Positions 22,089-33,177 of a stretch of DNA of 64,000 nucleotides are shown here, one piece after another. The DNA comes from Caecitellus pseudoparvulus (taxonomy: Eukaryota > Bigyra: Bicosoecida), in contig CBFFRQ010000018.1 of the NCBI GenBank assembly GCA_965644315.1, positions 744,001-808,000 on the forward strand, given 5' to 3'. How positions within the stretch are numbered: position 1 is the stretch's first letter; each line of letters starts with the position of its first letter. A program made the translations under genes and the position numbers. Below the pieces are notes generated by a model that did no database searches, had not been told where the DNA came from, and saw nothing but the letters and a program-made list of their open reading frames with translations.

Positions 22089-22728
22089 CTACATCGCCCA
22101 GGGACTGCGGGCTCGGCGCTCATTCCTCCATGCCTGCACGACCGCTGCGAGGTACATGGATGTCAGCTGCTCGTCGCCATAGTGCCATGCGACAGCAGCT
22201 CCGGCTGCCATCGGGTGCGTGGCCATGTGGGCTGGCAGCCCAGCTTGTTGGCACAGCAGCTCCGCTGTGCTGGGCTCGGGGGTCTGCATGGGGGGAGTGG
22301 AGGCGACTTGTGCACGGGGCTCAGGCATTGTAGTGCGTGGCCGGCACGCCCAGGCGCGGGCTGCGCCGACTGCGCTTCACGCAAGTGCTGCTGCTGCTGC
22401 AGAGCCAACTCGATGCCCCGCCGCCTGCTTCCGCAGGGGCAGCTGCACCTACCCCCCAAGCAGCGCAGGCGATGCAGCAGGAGGGGGGAGCACAAGACAG
22501 GGGAGACGAAACAGTACAAGTGAAAGACCTGGGCCGGCTCAGCTTGCCGGCCGGCACTCGCGGCGCCCGTGGGCGCGTCGTTTGCGCACGCACCTCATGA
22601 TGCCATTCCTCCTCATCTTCCGGGCTGACACCTTCCGAGTCAAGGTTCACAGGCACTCCCCACCATGGTACCTGTCTTCCATGTTCATGCTCCATGACTG
22701 CTGTTTCACTGCTGCTCATGTTTGCCAT
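22089..22728 (-). CDS. Small two-exon protein (109 aa), unknown
   Basis: Model: complement of 22089-22283 and 22594-22728. Exon 1 encodes an acidic, tryptophan-containing segment (PWWGVPVNLDSEGVSPEDEE) ending EWHHE before a strong donor GTGCGTGCG. The 310-nt intron ends in a long pyrimidine-rich tract and ATGCAG. Exon 2 (TPEPSTAELLCQQAGLPAHM, later HYGDEQLTSMYLAAVVQAW) is in the matching phase and ends SPWAM. The in-phase join and the composition support a real gene; I do not recognise the family. It lies upstream of MCCC2 on the same strand. Confidence 0.45.
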
Positions 22729-24054
22729 GAAGGGTGTCTCTGCGCAGCGCCGAGAGAGGCAGGCGGCGTGGAGGCCTGTCTTCACCCTGCGCAGTCGGTG
22801 TCGTTCATGCCGACTGAAAGGCCTCCCCAACCCACCGCGCTGTCGCGTCACACAGTGTGTGGCGGGCAGGGCCTCGCAGTCTGCAAGTATCGTTATACAC
22901 TTACCTGTCCTTGCTGCTCTTTTCGGCGGTCGTGCAGAGGAGGAGGTCCTGGCGCGCCAGGGGCAGGGAGGGTGTGTCTCGGTGCGCCTCGCGCTGGGCG
23001 TCAAGGAAACCGTGCTGAACAGCTGCAGGGCAGGCGGCGCAGGCGAAACTGGGGCTCTGAGAAGCTAAACAGCGCGGCAATCCTTGGTTCGGGTCGACTC
23101 GGGTTTTGGTTTTGGACGTGCGGTTTGTCGGCGAGTCAGGCAGGGCCAGGTTCCCCGCCGCCATCTGCAAGGCGGCGGCGGCAGCAGGCCGACCCCAGCC
23201 GCCCCCCCCCCCGGCACAGGTCTCACAGAAACAAGGTTGTGCGTGCGGAGTGGAATCGGGAGCATGGGGTGGGTGGCCAGGTCCGGGAAGGCAGCGCCCG
23301 CGAAGGCGGCGTGTTTAGGAAGAGAGGGGGGGTGCAAGCCCCCCCCTTCAGCCCGACGGCGCCTGCGCGGGCGGCGTCGTTGGAGCGGAGGCGGCCAAAG
23401 AGTGAGTCAAACCAATGCAAAACATCCAACTGAGGAGGTTGAGGGTGGTTCGGCCGTGGCAGCGGCCAAGTTTCGTACCACTCTAGCACGTGCTTGCTCT
23501 GGCGCCCTGGAGGTTTTGCGAACCCTTTGGGCGTTGCAGATGCTGCTGCAGCAGCGTGAGGGCCAGCGAGAGGCGGCGCGAGGGAAGTTGGGCTTCAGGC
23601 GCTGCCACGCAGCTGCGTGGGCGCTGCCAAGGGGGAGCCTAGGCTGAGGCGAGAGGTGGGCCCTGCAGCGTTTGTACCAACCTGGCAGAGGCGCGGTGGG
23701 TCGGCGTGTGCGACGAGCATCGGGCGTGGTCCGGGGAGGTTTGCCGTGGCTGGTTGGAGCGGGGCGGCGGGAGGAAGGTGCGCACGCGGCATCGATGCGC
23801 TAGCGCGCAGTCGAACGGCAGAGCGGCGTCGAAATCACCAAATTGCTCCACGATTGAACCTTGTCTGTGCTAGGGCACGCCCCATTCTGCAGCCAGTAGG
23901 CTGATGTCAGCACGAAGGGAAGAAATCCTGTGGGTGATGGTGTGCCCCAGCGCAGCTACATCTTCCCAGCCGTGGCGCTGCGGGGAGTGAAAACCAGGCA
24001 GGCATGCATTCAGTATGGAGACGAAAAGCCAATGACAATCAGGGGCATGCTGCG
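22729..24054. other. No gene recognised
   Basis: About 1.3 kb lie between the small 109-aa gene and the stop of the 695-aa gene. The stretch is GC-rich with a run of C residues near 23200 and several frames open by composition. No family motif or coherent splice structure was found. A 70-codon minus frame at 23639-23851 (MEQFGDFDAALPFD...) is the best remaining candidate and is not supported enough to call. Confidence 0.35.
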
Positions 24055-26559
24055 TCACCTCCTGCGTGGCAGAAGCTGGCGAGCTGGGGGCAGAATGGGC
24101 ATGGCGCCCGGCAGGGCTGCTGTTGAGGAGTACGGGCGTGGATAGGCATGGTCGCGTTGCGCAGAGAAGGACTGCCGAGTGGTGCCCATCACGCTCACTG
24201 AGGGAGCAGGGTGGACGGCTGGCCCTGTTGGCATGGCGGTGCGTACGGGGCCCTGTGTGTGCCAGGCGGGGCCGCTTGGCCACACTCGCGCATGCATGGC
24301 GCCGCCCACAAGGTGGGCATTGGGAAGCGGGCCCATGTCTGCTGAGACCGCAACAGAAAACGACGGCTGTGCGCCAGAGCGGGGTGGAGGGCCTGCTGCG
24401 GGGGCGGGGGGCATGGCAAAGGTCCCACTCGATGGAGGCTGCTGCAGAGGTGCACTGACAAGCGTTGCCAGCGCGGCAGCTGCCTCGGCTTCATCACTTT
24501 CAGACGCACCAGTGCTGCTGGCAGAGCAGTTGTCTGGCTGAACCATACCTGACAGCCGCACTCTGATGCGGGGAGAAGGCTTGGTCTCCTGGTGAGACTG
24601 CTCGGGGGCGCGTGAACGTTTCTTGCCCCGTGGGCCACGGCTGGCGTGGGCTGCCTGCACCGCGGCACTCGCTGCTGCGAATGCTGCGGAGGACAGGGAC
24701 CCCACGGGCCCTAAACCTGCCACCTCGGGGATGCTGGGTGCTCCAAAACGGGACACCAGCATGCGCTCTCTCGCAATGCGCTCTTTTTCGAAGCGGTCTT
24801 CGCGACGACTCAGTTTGGCTGGGGGAGGCGCTTGAGGAGCCACTGTCCCCACCCCACCAGCCGCACTGAGCACTTCAAGGGCGTCATCCACCTCTTCATC
24901 TGTGCTCCCATCGGACAGCATGTCTGTGTCATGCCTGCCCACCGGCGCGCCGGCTGGGAAGCCGCCGCGTGTACACGCAGCAGCACTTGAGGGATGTGCT
25001 GCCGAAACCTCAGATGGCCGCGTGCAGACTGTGCCAGGTGCCCGAACATATGCTGCCTCCTTTGGGGGGATGAGGACTTCCGAGGGGCCTTTGGTGGCGG
25101 CCAGAGCAGCGAGGAGCTGCGGCTGTATGCCCGCCTCTGCCATGTCGGGCTGGGGCATCGTCTGCAGCCCGAACATGTCCGTGAACGCCTGCAAGCTCGG
25201 CACGTGGTAGGGTGGCTGAGCAGGGGCATTCTTGCCAGGGGTTGTCTTCAAGCTAGTCTCTCGCTTCGTCACAATGAAAGGCGGCGGCATGACCTGCACA
25301 AAGTCAGTGGCAGTGCTGCCCTCGTCGCCACGCCGCAGCGTGGGCACCGTCCACAGCAGGCGCAGGGCCTTGTGGCCCACGTCCGTGGCAAGGGGCAAGT
25401 GTGTCAGAGAGATCAAGACGTAGGCAACACCTGCCTGCAACTCGCCGGGCGCTAGCGCCTGGCGGAGGTTGGCAATCAGTGCTGAGTCGGGGATTTCCAT
25501 TTTGGGCGCCAGCAGCCCGCGGCCTTCCTCCCGCTTCACGACGTTGTGCTGTGCCACAACCACCGACCCAGCGAATGGGCCAGTCTTCAACTTGTACAGG
25601 ACGCTTGCGACTGTGAGGCAGGGGCAGGGAGGGCGGGTGTTGAGGGCGGCTGGTGGCGCCTCGGCGCGGGCGGCAGGGCGCATGCGAGCTGCGCCACGCA
25701 CCAGCGTTCACGATGCACAGCTGGCCGTCCTTGTTGCAACGGGTGACAGTGTTGTACAAGTGGTGGTGCACAACAGCGGGAGTGAACATTTGCAAAAACA
25801 CCCGGACGCTCTGGGTGTGCTCAGGGGAACCTGGGGCCAGGGCCGGCTCCCAGTCGGCAAGGGCATGCTCCTCCACCGTGCGCAGCATGTCAGCATCTTT
25901 GTGCACTGCGAGCTGCATGACCAGGCGTTCCTGCGGCTGCACGGGGGCCGTCACGGCGACCATGCACGCCCCGAAGTGCCGCAGGAGCTTGGAGTCCGTC
26001 GCCGCAGACATATTCTGCCGCACTGTCAGAACGTTGCCCCCGGTGGTGTCCGATGGGATCGGGTGTGGCCCCATGAGCTCTGTGCTGCGGTGCTCAGCTT
26101 CCTTGACCCGATCGAACGCGATGAGCGGCTGGCATGACAGCTGCGCCACTCGAAGCTCTGCCCGCTGCTGCTCAGGCGGTGGGGGCACAGTCACAAGGGC
26201 CGGCTGTGAAAGGGGGGCGAGGGGCAACCGTGATGGTGCACTTCAAGCAACTGCCTCAACGCCACGCCGGACATGAGGGCGCAGGCCCAACGACGAACAA
26301 CGGCATGGCCAAGAATGGCCAGCGTGTAAACAACAACCGCTATGGTGCTGCGATGCCTCGCTGTGTCGCGTGGGAGCGCCGGCGGCGCGGCCGGGAAGCG
26401 GGCATTGCAAGCCCGCCGGGGCACGCCAAGCAGCGCAAGCACAGTCACCCCCAACGTTACGGCACACGAGCGCGCGCGCCGCCGCTGCCGGGCGCCAGGG
26501 GGGCGGAGGGTGGTCGTAAGACGACGTACATTGTAGTTGGGGGGGTCCTGGCTTGCCAT
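24055..26559 (-). CDS. Uncharacterised 695-aa protein
   Basis: Model: complement of 24055-25610, 25702-26203 and 26530-26559. Exon 1 is only ten codons (MASQDPPNYN) before GTACGTCG; the 326-nt intron ends TTTCACAG and the frame continues as PALVTVPPPPEQQRAELRVA. Exon 2 ends CIVNAG and joins VASVLYKLKTGPFAG across a 91-nt intron. Residues ~11-290 look globular, with stretches such as FLQMFTPAVVHHHLYNTVTR and HLPLATDVGHKALRLLW. The remainder is disordered, with a basic RGKKRSRAPE stretch that could be a nuclear signal. The layout (folded N terminus, disordered C terminus, tiny first exon) is clear, but I cannot name a family. Confidence 0.7.
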
Positions 26560-27744
26560 GGTGCCTCGTGCTTGCGGCGTTGCCAGTGGCGGCCTTGCTG
26601 CTGGCGGCAGTGCTCTGCGTGGCACAGGTGGTGCCGACAGCCACGTTGCCGCTGGGGCAGCTCCTCGTTGCGGCGCGAAGCTGACCAGGGGGGGGAGAAG
26701 GCGACTGCAAGGGATGTTCGGAGGAGGGTACTGGGGATTTGAATTTGTCTTGCAGATGTGGATGCTGGCAAGCTGTGGTGCAGCGAATGCTGGCCGCTTG
26801 GCAAGCTTCGGCCCCACCAACGCTGACGCCACGCTGCATCCCACGGGGCCAGCTGAAGGCGACATGGGCTGCTGCCTGCTTATTACTGGACGAATTATGG
26901 CGTACACGCACAGCGGAGCCTGCAGCGATGGCCGCAGTCTGTGCAAGTTGCGCAGGCGTTCCCTTTCTCCTAGCGCCACTCGCGCAGAATGAGAGGCCAG
27001 TACCTGGGCTCTAAGCGGGCATGGTGGGCAACGGGGCGTGTATCTCCTCTGGAAGTATGCGATTGGTGTCCAGTCACATTCTTGCTTCGCCTGGGCGCCT
27101 CTTCTATGGCCTAGGCGGGCATGCTAGGTGAGGTGGTCTGGCGTTTCACTCGTGCTGGCACACGCACTGGTGCCAAGGCATGGCCCTGAGCACCCGGATC
27201 ACGGCGCGAACGATCTGCCGACCTTGCACACACAAAGTTACTTCATGGTGCTGTTGGGTGTGCTCTCGCGGCGTCCGCATTGGCTTGGGTGCGTCACCTC
27301 GACCCGTGGCCAGCGACGGTTGCTTGAAGCCGCTGCGCGGAGGAGGGGCAGTGCTCAGGTACAGACAGGGCTCCGGGACGGGACGCACAGGGGCTTTGGA
27401 TCGACCAGTGTTCCCCTGTCGTTCAGGCAAGTGACGGGCGCACGTCGTCCCGCAGCATGAGGATCCGCCAAGTTGAAGTGACGTGCCCTTGCAGTTCCAC
27501 TAGCGCCTCCGTCCTTGGGCATGGAGAACCGTAGCTGTAGCTACGCCCAAGTTCATGCCCTTGCCCTCGCCGAACTGCGCCAACTCACGGCCTGTGGGCA
27601 GCGCCGCAACGCAGTGCAGATGACCCCTCTTGCACACGCTCCTCCACACCACATTCGCAAGGCCGCACTTGCCAGGGCACACGCTCCGCACCTCCACCAC
27701 TGCTCCGAGTCACACGCTCAGTCTGTTGATTGAATGCGACAACC
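26560..27744. promoter_or_regulatory. Long divergent intergenic region
   Basis: About 1.2 kb separate the divergent starts of the 695-aa gene (-) and the sphingoid-phosphate phosphatase (+), so both promoters must lie here. No open frame with family content, tRNA or repeat was recognised. Confidence 0.4.
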
Positions 27745-29279
27745 ATGCAGGCAGTCCACCGCTTTTTCGCCGACTGGGTTCGCAACTCGGAGCCTTTTGT
27801 TGGTCGCTTTCAACGCGTGCGTGCCTCGCCCTCCGCCTGCACAGGGCATGGCTGCACGACCACAGCGTGGGCTGCTCTTCGGCTATGGCCCTCGCTGCTA
27901 CTCCTTGGCAGCGGGGCTGGCCTTGGCACGAAAGTGAAAGCGCGCTCCACACTCACAACTCCTGCTGACCCGCACAGGCCTGCGGCGTGGATGCACAGCT
28001 AAAGCGCGGGGCATGGCCTTTGCATGTCATCTTCACAGTGGGTGCTGCTCTTGGGAATGAGACCTTTGCCATCTCCTTCTACCCCCTGCTCTTCTTCCTG
28101 TGGGACTTGTGTGTGGTGAGTGCTGCAACGCTGCTGAAACGCCCCCCCACCATCAACACCTCCAACCACGCCGCTGCTCAGGCTCGCAAAGTCGTGTACA
28201 TGTGGGTTGCATCTTACATCATTGGGCAGTCGTTGAAAGACATTGGGCAACTTCCACGGCCGAGCGAGGGTGCCATCGTGGCCAGACTTGAAGGTCACTA
28301 CGCAGCCGAGTACGGCATGCCGTCAACTCACGCGATGACGGCATGGTGCATGCCGACGTACATGGCGTACCTGGCATATGGAAACATGCCCGAGCCATGG
28401 CATTGGTGGGTGGTGGCTGCCCTCGCAGGCTGCTGGGTGTCCGCCACCACCCTGAGCAGGCTGTACATGGGCGTGCACTCCCCAGCAGACTTGTGGTGCG
28501 GCAGCGCCTTGGGCCTGGCACTGCTGTGCTTGGGCATCGCTTTCATGGACGCCGCCGATGCTTGGGCTTTGCACCACCCCTGGGCGCCCATCCTCATCCC
28601 CCTGGGTGCCATCCTTACCGCGTGGCTGTACCCGCGCTCAGCCACCTGGTCCAACAGCGCTGGGGACACAGTGCTGGTGATGTCTGCCGGGACAGGGGTC
28701 ATCCTGGCCTCTTTCACGAACCGAGACGCCCACACTGCCACATGTGCAGCGCCCGTGCCGCCCGTCACAGCCCCCACCCAGCTCCTACGTGCCGCGCCCT
28801 TCCTAGCCCTGGCCCTCACCATCATCATCTTGGGGCGCTCTGTGACCAAGGCCGTCGCCCTGCCACTCGTGCGGTACATCGTGCACTCCCCCGCGTACAC
28901 AGCCTGGGTGCAGCCCTCCCCTGGGCCAACAGCCTTTCAGAGCCGCATGACCTCTGACGGTACGGGTGAGGCCTCTGCCTTGCTGAGTGGGGAGGAGACT
29001 CCCGCGTCGCACGCACAGCTGCGGCGGCGCAAGGGTGCCAAAGAAGCCAATGGGCCAAGTCAAGGCACTGGCCACCAGGCGCTGCACACGGCAGAGCATG
29101 CACCCGGCAGCCCGGGGGCTGAGTATGAGTGGCGCTATGACATCGAGCTGCCGGTGAAGATGATCGTGTACTGCGTGGTGGGCTGGAACACAGTCTTCAC
29201 CAGCATTGTCGTCTTGCAGGCCTTGGGCTTCAAGGACTTTGGGTACACGAACGGGACCCTTCCTAACCTGCTCACTTGA
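27745..29279 (+). CDS. Sphingosine-1-phosphate / long-chain-base-phosphate phosphatase
   Basis: Model: 27745-27816 and 27978-29279 (457 aa). Exon 1 (MQAVHRFFADWVRNSEPFVG) joins ACGVDAQLKRG across a 161-nt intron. All three PAP2 signature motifs are intact: KDIGQLPRP, a PSTHAM form of PSGH, and SRLYMGVHSPAD (SRX5HX3D). These form the lipid phosphatase active site, and the spacing fits the SGPP/LCB3 group. Eight or so hydrophobic segments indicate a polytopic ER membrane enzyme. The C-terminal third contains a polar loop rich in Ser and Gly before a last membrane segment (MIVYCVVGWNTVFTSIVVLQ). It would control sphingoid-base phosphate levels. Confidence 0.9.
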
Positions 29280-29479
29280 GCCAGGGGCTGCGCCTCTCTC
29301 GCCGCACAGTGAACGGTGGCGATCAAATGTACGTACCTTGCGCAGATGTCATGTCTGCCTAGCACCCCCACGCTCATGCACTGCACCGCCATTCCTTAGT
29401 AAGGCGGGTCGTGCTTCCCGCTTCCGCCTGGCCCTGCTCGCCTTCCGGAAGCCAGACTCGTACCAGGCACCACTGCAAC

Positions 29480-31349
29480 ATGGCGGCCACCGCTGCGCCT
29501 CAAAGCGGGAAGGTACACCGTCTTAACACCTACGATGAAGCCCTGGCAGCTGTCAAGCAGGGAAAGTTTGCCATTGTTGTGGTACGTCCAGCGCTTGACG
29601 CGTGGGGAGCTGTAATGGCCTGTTGAGGGTGATGGGCAGGCATTGTGAGCCATTGTGGCGACACTGGCATCCCCAACCACTCTTCATGTGAACATTACGC
29701 GTGTTGAATGGCCCGTGTGCCGCTGCCGCCGCCGCTGCGCCATGCAGTGGGGGTGTGATGTGGTCGGCGAGAATTCCGCACCTCGCCCGATTTCCGCACC
29801 CCGCCGACGGCCGCACCTTGCTCAGGACGACGCCAGCCGGGAAAATGAAGGCGATTTCATCCTCCCTGCCAGCATGGCCACGCCTGATAATGTCGCTCTT
29901 CTCCTCCGACACTGCACTGGACTGGTATGCGCAGCCATGCCACCCGCCACGTGAGGGCGGGCAGGAATCTGAGCCGTGCCGCGCTCCTGACCCACCATCC
30001 CCTTCACGGCGCCCCACAGGTGCAAGGCGCTGGGCTTGCCCCTCATGGTCCCTGACAACGAGATGACAGACCCCCTTCGCACAGCCTTCACAGTGTCTGT
30101 GGACAGCGTGCAGACGACAACAGGCATCTCCGCAACTGACCGAGCCTCGACGCTGCGAGCGTTGGGCGACAGCGCCTCCACACCCGCCACATTCACCCGG
30201 CCGGGGCACATCTTCCCACTGCGTGCGCGCACAGAGGAAGGTGGCGTCCTGGCCCGCAGGGGGCACACGGAAGCTGCAGTGGATATTGCGCTGGCGGCGG
30301 GGGCGGGCAGCGTGGGCATGCTGTGCGAGGTGTGCGACCCCCACACCAAGGAAATGCTGCGGCTGCCTGCCTTGGCAGACCTGGCCCAGCAGTGTCACCT
30401 ACCCCTCATCTCCATCGAAGACATGGCCGTGTGGCGGGCGCGGCGGGAGAGCTTGCTGCGCCCGCAGCGTGTCTTGGCCTCACCCACATCTGCCACCCAC
30501 ACCTTCCGCGGCGCTGTGACCTTGAGCCCAGAGGGCTTTGCTGCACCCCGTGTCAGCGTCATCCTACACCTGGCTCAAGCTCCGGCTGGTCACGGGTTCC
30601 CCTCACGAGGGCCCCTGCCAGGTGTGCAGGCTCCCTTGCCCGTGTACGTGCATGCAGAGGCGGCAGGGGAGGTGGCGGTGGGGGAGGGTGCCGCCCTCGT
30701 CCAGCAACTGCGTGCGATGGGACCCGCGGATGCGCCCGTGCAAGGGGAGGCCAGCGAGCTCTCCCAGCACTTGGTGACGTCTGCTGTCGTGGTGCTGCAC
30801 GCACAGGGCGGGCTGGTGGCTGACTTTGCGGGAGCTGCACCTGCCGCCCCCGCTGAGCAAGAGCAGCCAGCGACACTGGTGACGGCATACCACTGCCCGG
30901 CACCACCCGCAGTCGCATCTGCCCTGGAAGGCGTTCTTCTGCCCGAGGGCTGGACCCAGCACCTGCCCACTGCCCTTCTGCATACGGAGAATGCCCAACT
31001 GCTGTCCACACCTGCATCTGCCTTGGCGGCGCAGGCACTTAGCCATGCGCTGGCGGAGCACTGCGGCGTGGCGCCTGGCACGCCTGTGACAGTGCCTGTG
31101 TCATCGGTCATGTGGCGTGGCGACTGTCTGCGCATGCCAGTGCCGCGTCTGTGGGCGCTGGGGACGCCTGGGGCGCCTCAGCTCCTGCAGCAGGCAGCAC
31201 CCGCACCGGCCCTGCCCGGCACCCTGCCGGAACCTCAAGCCCCACTCGAACACGGTGCGGGTCATGACACTTCAGCTCCTTGCCTGGACATTGCATTCGA
31301 CGTGTGCGAGACTCTCTCGGTGCAGCCTGACACAGTGACCAGGGGGTGA
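29480..31349 (+). CDS. ribB: 3,4-dihydroxy-2-butanone 4-phosphate synthase with degenerate C-terminal half
   Basis: Model: 29480-29581, 29826-29950, 30020-31349 (518 aa). The RibB domain fills residues ~18-235: exon 2 opens with DDASRENEGDF, the Mg2+/substrate loop, then HCTGLVCAAM, KALGLPLMVPDNEMTDP, TAFTVSVDSVQTTTGISATD, RPGHIFPLRAR and GVLARRGHTEAAVDIA. RibB makes the four-carbon precursor of riboflavin from ribulose 5-phosphate. In plants and many bacteria a GTP cyclohydrolase II (RibA) domain follows. Here ~280 residues follow, but the Cys-rich zinc motif of RibA is absent; PVYVHAEAAGEV may be a remnant of the VHSECLTGDVF segment. No plastid transit peptide is evident. Confidence 0.9.
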
Positions 31350-31357
31350 TTCCACGC

Positions 31358-32668
31358 TCACATGCGTCGCAGCATGTGCTGAGCAAATACATGAAGAAAG
31401 TCGAGGCACTCGCCGAACCACGAGATGAAACGTGGGCAAGACATGCGGTTGTGGTTCAGGAGGTACCCTAGCGCGTCGTCCCAGCGAGCCTGCAGCGTCA
31501 ACCAGCCACCCATGGCACGCAGGCTGGCCAGCATGACAACCTCTGGCGACGGGGCCAAGCCCTCCGCGGTCAGGGCGGCGGACCAGGCGTTGTATGTGGC
31601 CCACACCGCACTAGAGTTCGAAGTGTCCACTGCCTGCTGCAGAAACACGGCTTCCAAATGCGCAGACGCGTTCGCAGGCCGCTGCTCCAGCCCCAGCTCA
31701 GTAGCCGCGCGTGGCGTGCCAAGCCACGCCGGGTCTTGCGAGAGCGCTGCAGCGCGAAAGGGCACCCGGGCATCCTTGACTTCGCTCGCCACCAGCATGC
31801 GGTGCTGAAAGGCCGCCAGTGCCGTCCAGGGCGCAGAGCCAATGGTGGCCATGGACAGGAGGAGCGGCAAGGACTGGTGGCGCAGGGCAAGCTGCGCACG
31901 CAACTGTGCTGATACAGGGGCCTGCACATGTGCTGCATAGGCTGCCATGCCTCCGTGTTCAGCTGCAGCCCAGTCCTCGGGCAGGGCTGCCAGCAGCATG
32001 TCGTCCGCTGTGACTCCGCCAAGGCCAGCGTCCGCCCCCCACTGCATTACCGCGTCAAGGTGGCCCCGCACTCCCGTGTGAGGGCTGGCGATGGACACAA
32101 ACAGCTGAAAGTGAACCCGACGAGACACTGCCATGTCCGCGAATCGATCCAGCCCCCTCCCCGTCGGCGCTGGCTGGCCAACGTGCAGAGGCAGCAGCAA
32201 GCCCGCTGCGTAGCGCATGTACGCGCCTCCCAACGACATGCCCACCAGAGAAATGTGACTCACATCAGGGTGTGCCGCGAGGACATCTGCAATCTCGTGA
32301 GCCAGTCGAGTCCCACCTGCAGCCACTCCGTCCGTTGTGCTCTTCAAGCTGCCGAACGGCAAAGTGCCTGCGTTCGCAGCGCAGTTGTGAACGAGAAGTG
32401 GGCAACCTGACTCAGGTTGTCCACCAGCGATTGCGTCCGCCACATTTTGCAGAGCGCGTGGGGCACCTAACAGGCCATGCGAAACAAAGACAGCATGCTG
32501 TGTGCAGCTTTCCGGCATCCTTGCCGCGACTTTCGCTGCAGCAGGCACTTGTGGCTCGACTGGACCAGAAGTAATTTCCGCTCCCGAGCCCACGCTGGCG
32601 ACCTCTGCCCTGACCATGTGCAGGCCACAAACCTGCACAAACGCAAGTGCCATCAAGAAAGCTTGCAT
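31358..32668 (-). CDS. Secreted or luminal DUF676-type serine lipase/esterase
   Basis: This single exon gives 436 aa. Residues 1-21 (MQAFLMALAFVQVCGLHMVRA) look like a signal peptide. The alpha/beta-hydrolase core shows AVFVSHGLLGAP (oxyanion region), HISLVGMSLGGAYMRYAAG with the nucleophile serine in GMSLGG, and SIASPHTGVRG, a hallmark of the DUF676/ROG1 lipase family. A C-terminal extension rich in aromatic residues follows. The substrate is unknown; characterised members act on acylglycerols or phospholipids. Its stop lies only 8 bp from the stop of the ribB-like gene, so the two converge. Confidence 0.82.
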   Translation of the reverse strand: MQAFLMALAFVQVCGLHMVRAEVASVGSGAEITSGPVEPQVPAAAKVAARMPESCTQHAVFVSHGLLGAPRALQNVADAIAGGQPESGCPLLVHNCAANAGTLPFGSLKSTTDGVAAGGTRLAHEIADVLAAHPDVSHISLVGMSLGGAYMRYAAGLLLPLHVGQPAPTGRGLDRFADMAVSRRVHFQLFVSIASPHTGVRGHLDAVMQWGADAGLGGVTADDMLLAALPEDWAAAEHGGMAAYAAHVQAPVSAQLRAQLALRHQSLPLLLSMATIGSAPWTALAAFQHRMLVASEVKDARVPFRAAALSQDPAWLGTPRAATELGLEQRPANASAHLEAVFLQQAVDTSNSSAVWATYNAWSAALTAEGLAPSPEVVMLASLRAMGGWLTLQARWDDALGYLLNHNRMSCPRFISWFGECLDFLHVFAQHMLRRM

Positions 32669-33177
32669 CTTGGACGAAGCTGTTTAGGATTGCGATGCCG
32701 GGGAAGGCTGACTCCGTGGGCCGCAGGTTCCAGCAACGCTGCTGGGTCGCGGCACTGCTTCTCTGAGAAGCTGGCACAGCGCGATTGCCGTCGGGATTGA
32801 TAGCGAAAGCAGTGCTTGAAGCTGAGAGAAGGACTGGGGGGGGGCAAAGCCCGTTAATGTATCGGGCATTGGTGTTTGCTCGATCCGCCTCGCTGCGCCT
32901 GCGCCACATTGCCAACTGGAAGCTATTCGCTGACGCACACCTGCACCACACATGAAAAACCCACACTTGAACATATCCTAAGTGTCTCACGGGAAATCTC
33001 CTGCGCTTGCCTGTTCATGCACACCCGTCATCTGTGCGTTGTGAGGTGGTGGGCCGACACAAACTGCCACACCTCAACTTCCGCACCTGGCCGTGGGCGC
33101 TGCCTGCGGCTCCTGCTGAGCTGTTGTAGGCGTTGGATTGTCAGCATTTGTAGAGGTATAGCACTACCTGGGCTGTC
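32669..33177. promoter_or_regulatory. Divergent intergenic region (lipase / two-pore channel)
   Basis: About 500 bp separate two divergent starts. The sequence is somewhat less GC-rich than the flanking genes. No repeat or RNA gene is seen. Confidence 0.35.

Noticed and set aside
23639-23851. A 70-codon minus ORF (MEQFGDFDAALPFD...).
   Set aside because: No homology, no matching exon in phase, and no flanking support; composition is near background.
30590-31135. A 181-codon minus ORF opposite the ribB C-terminal half, considered as an alternative gene because that half lacks RibA motifs.
   Set aside because: The sense frame is continuous with the RibB domain and shows no break; the antisense ORF has no motif.
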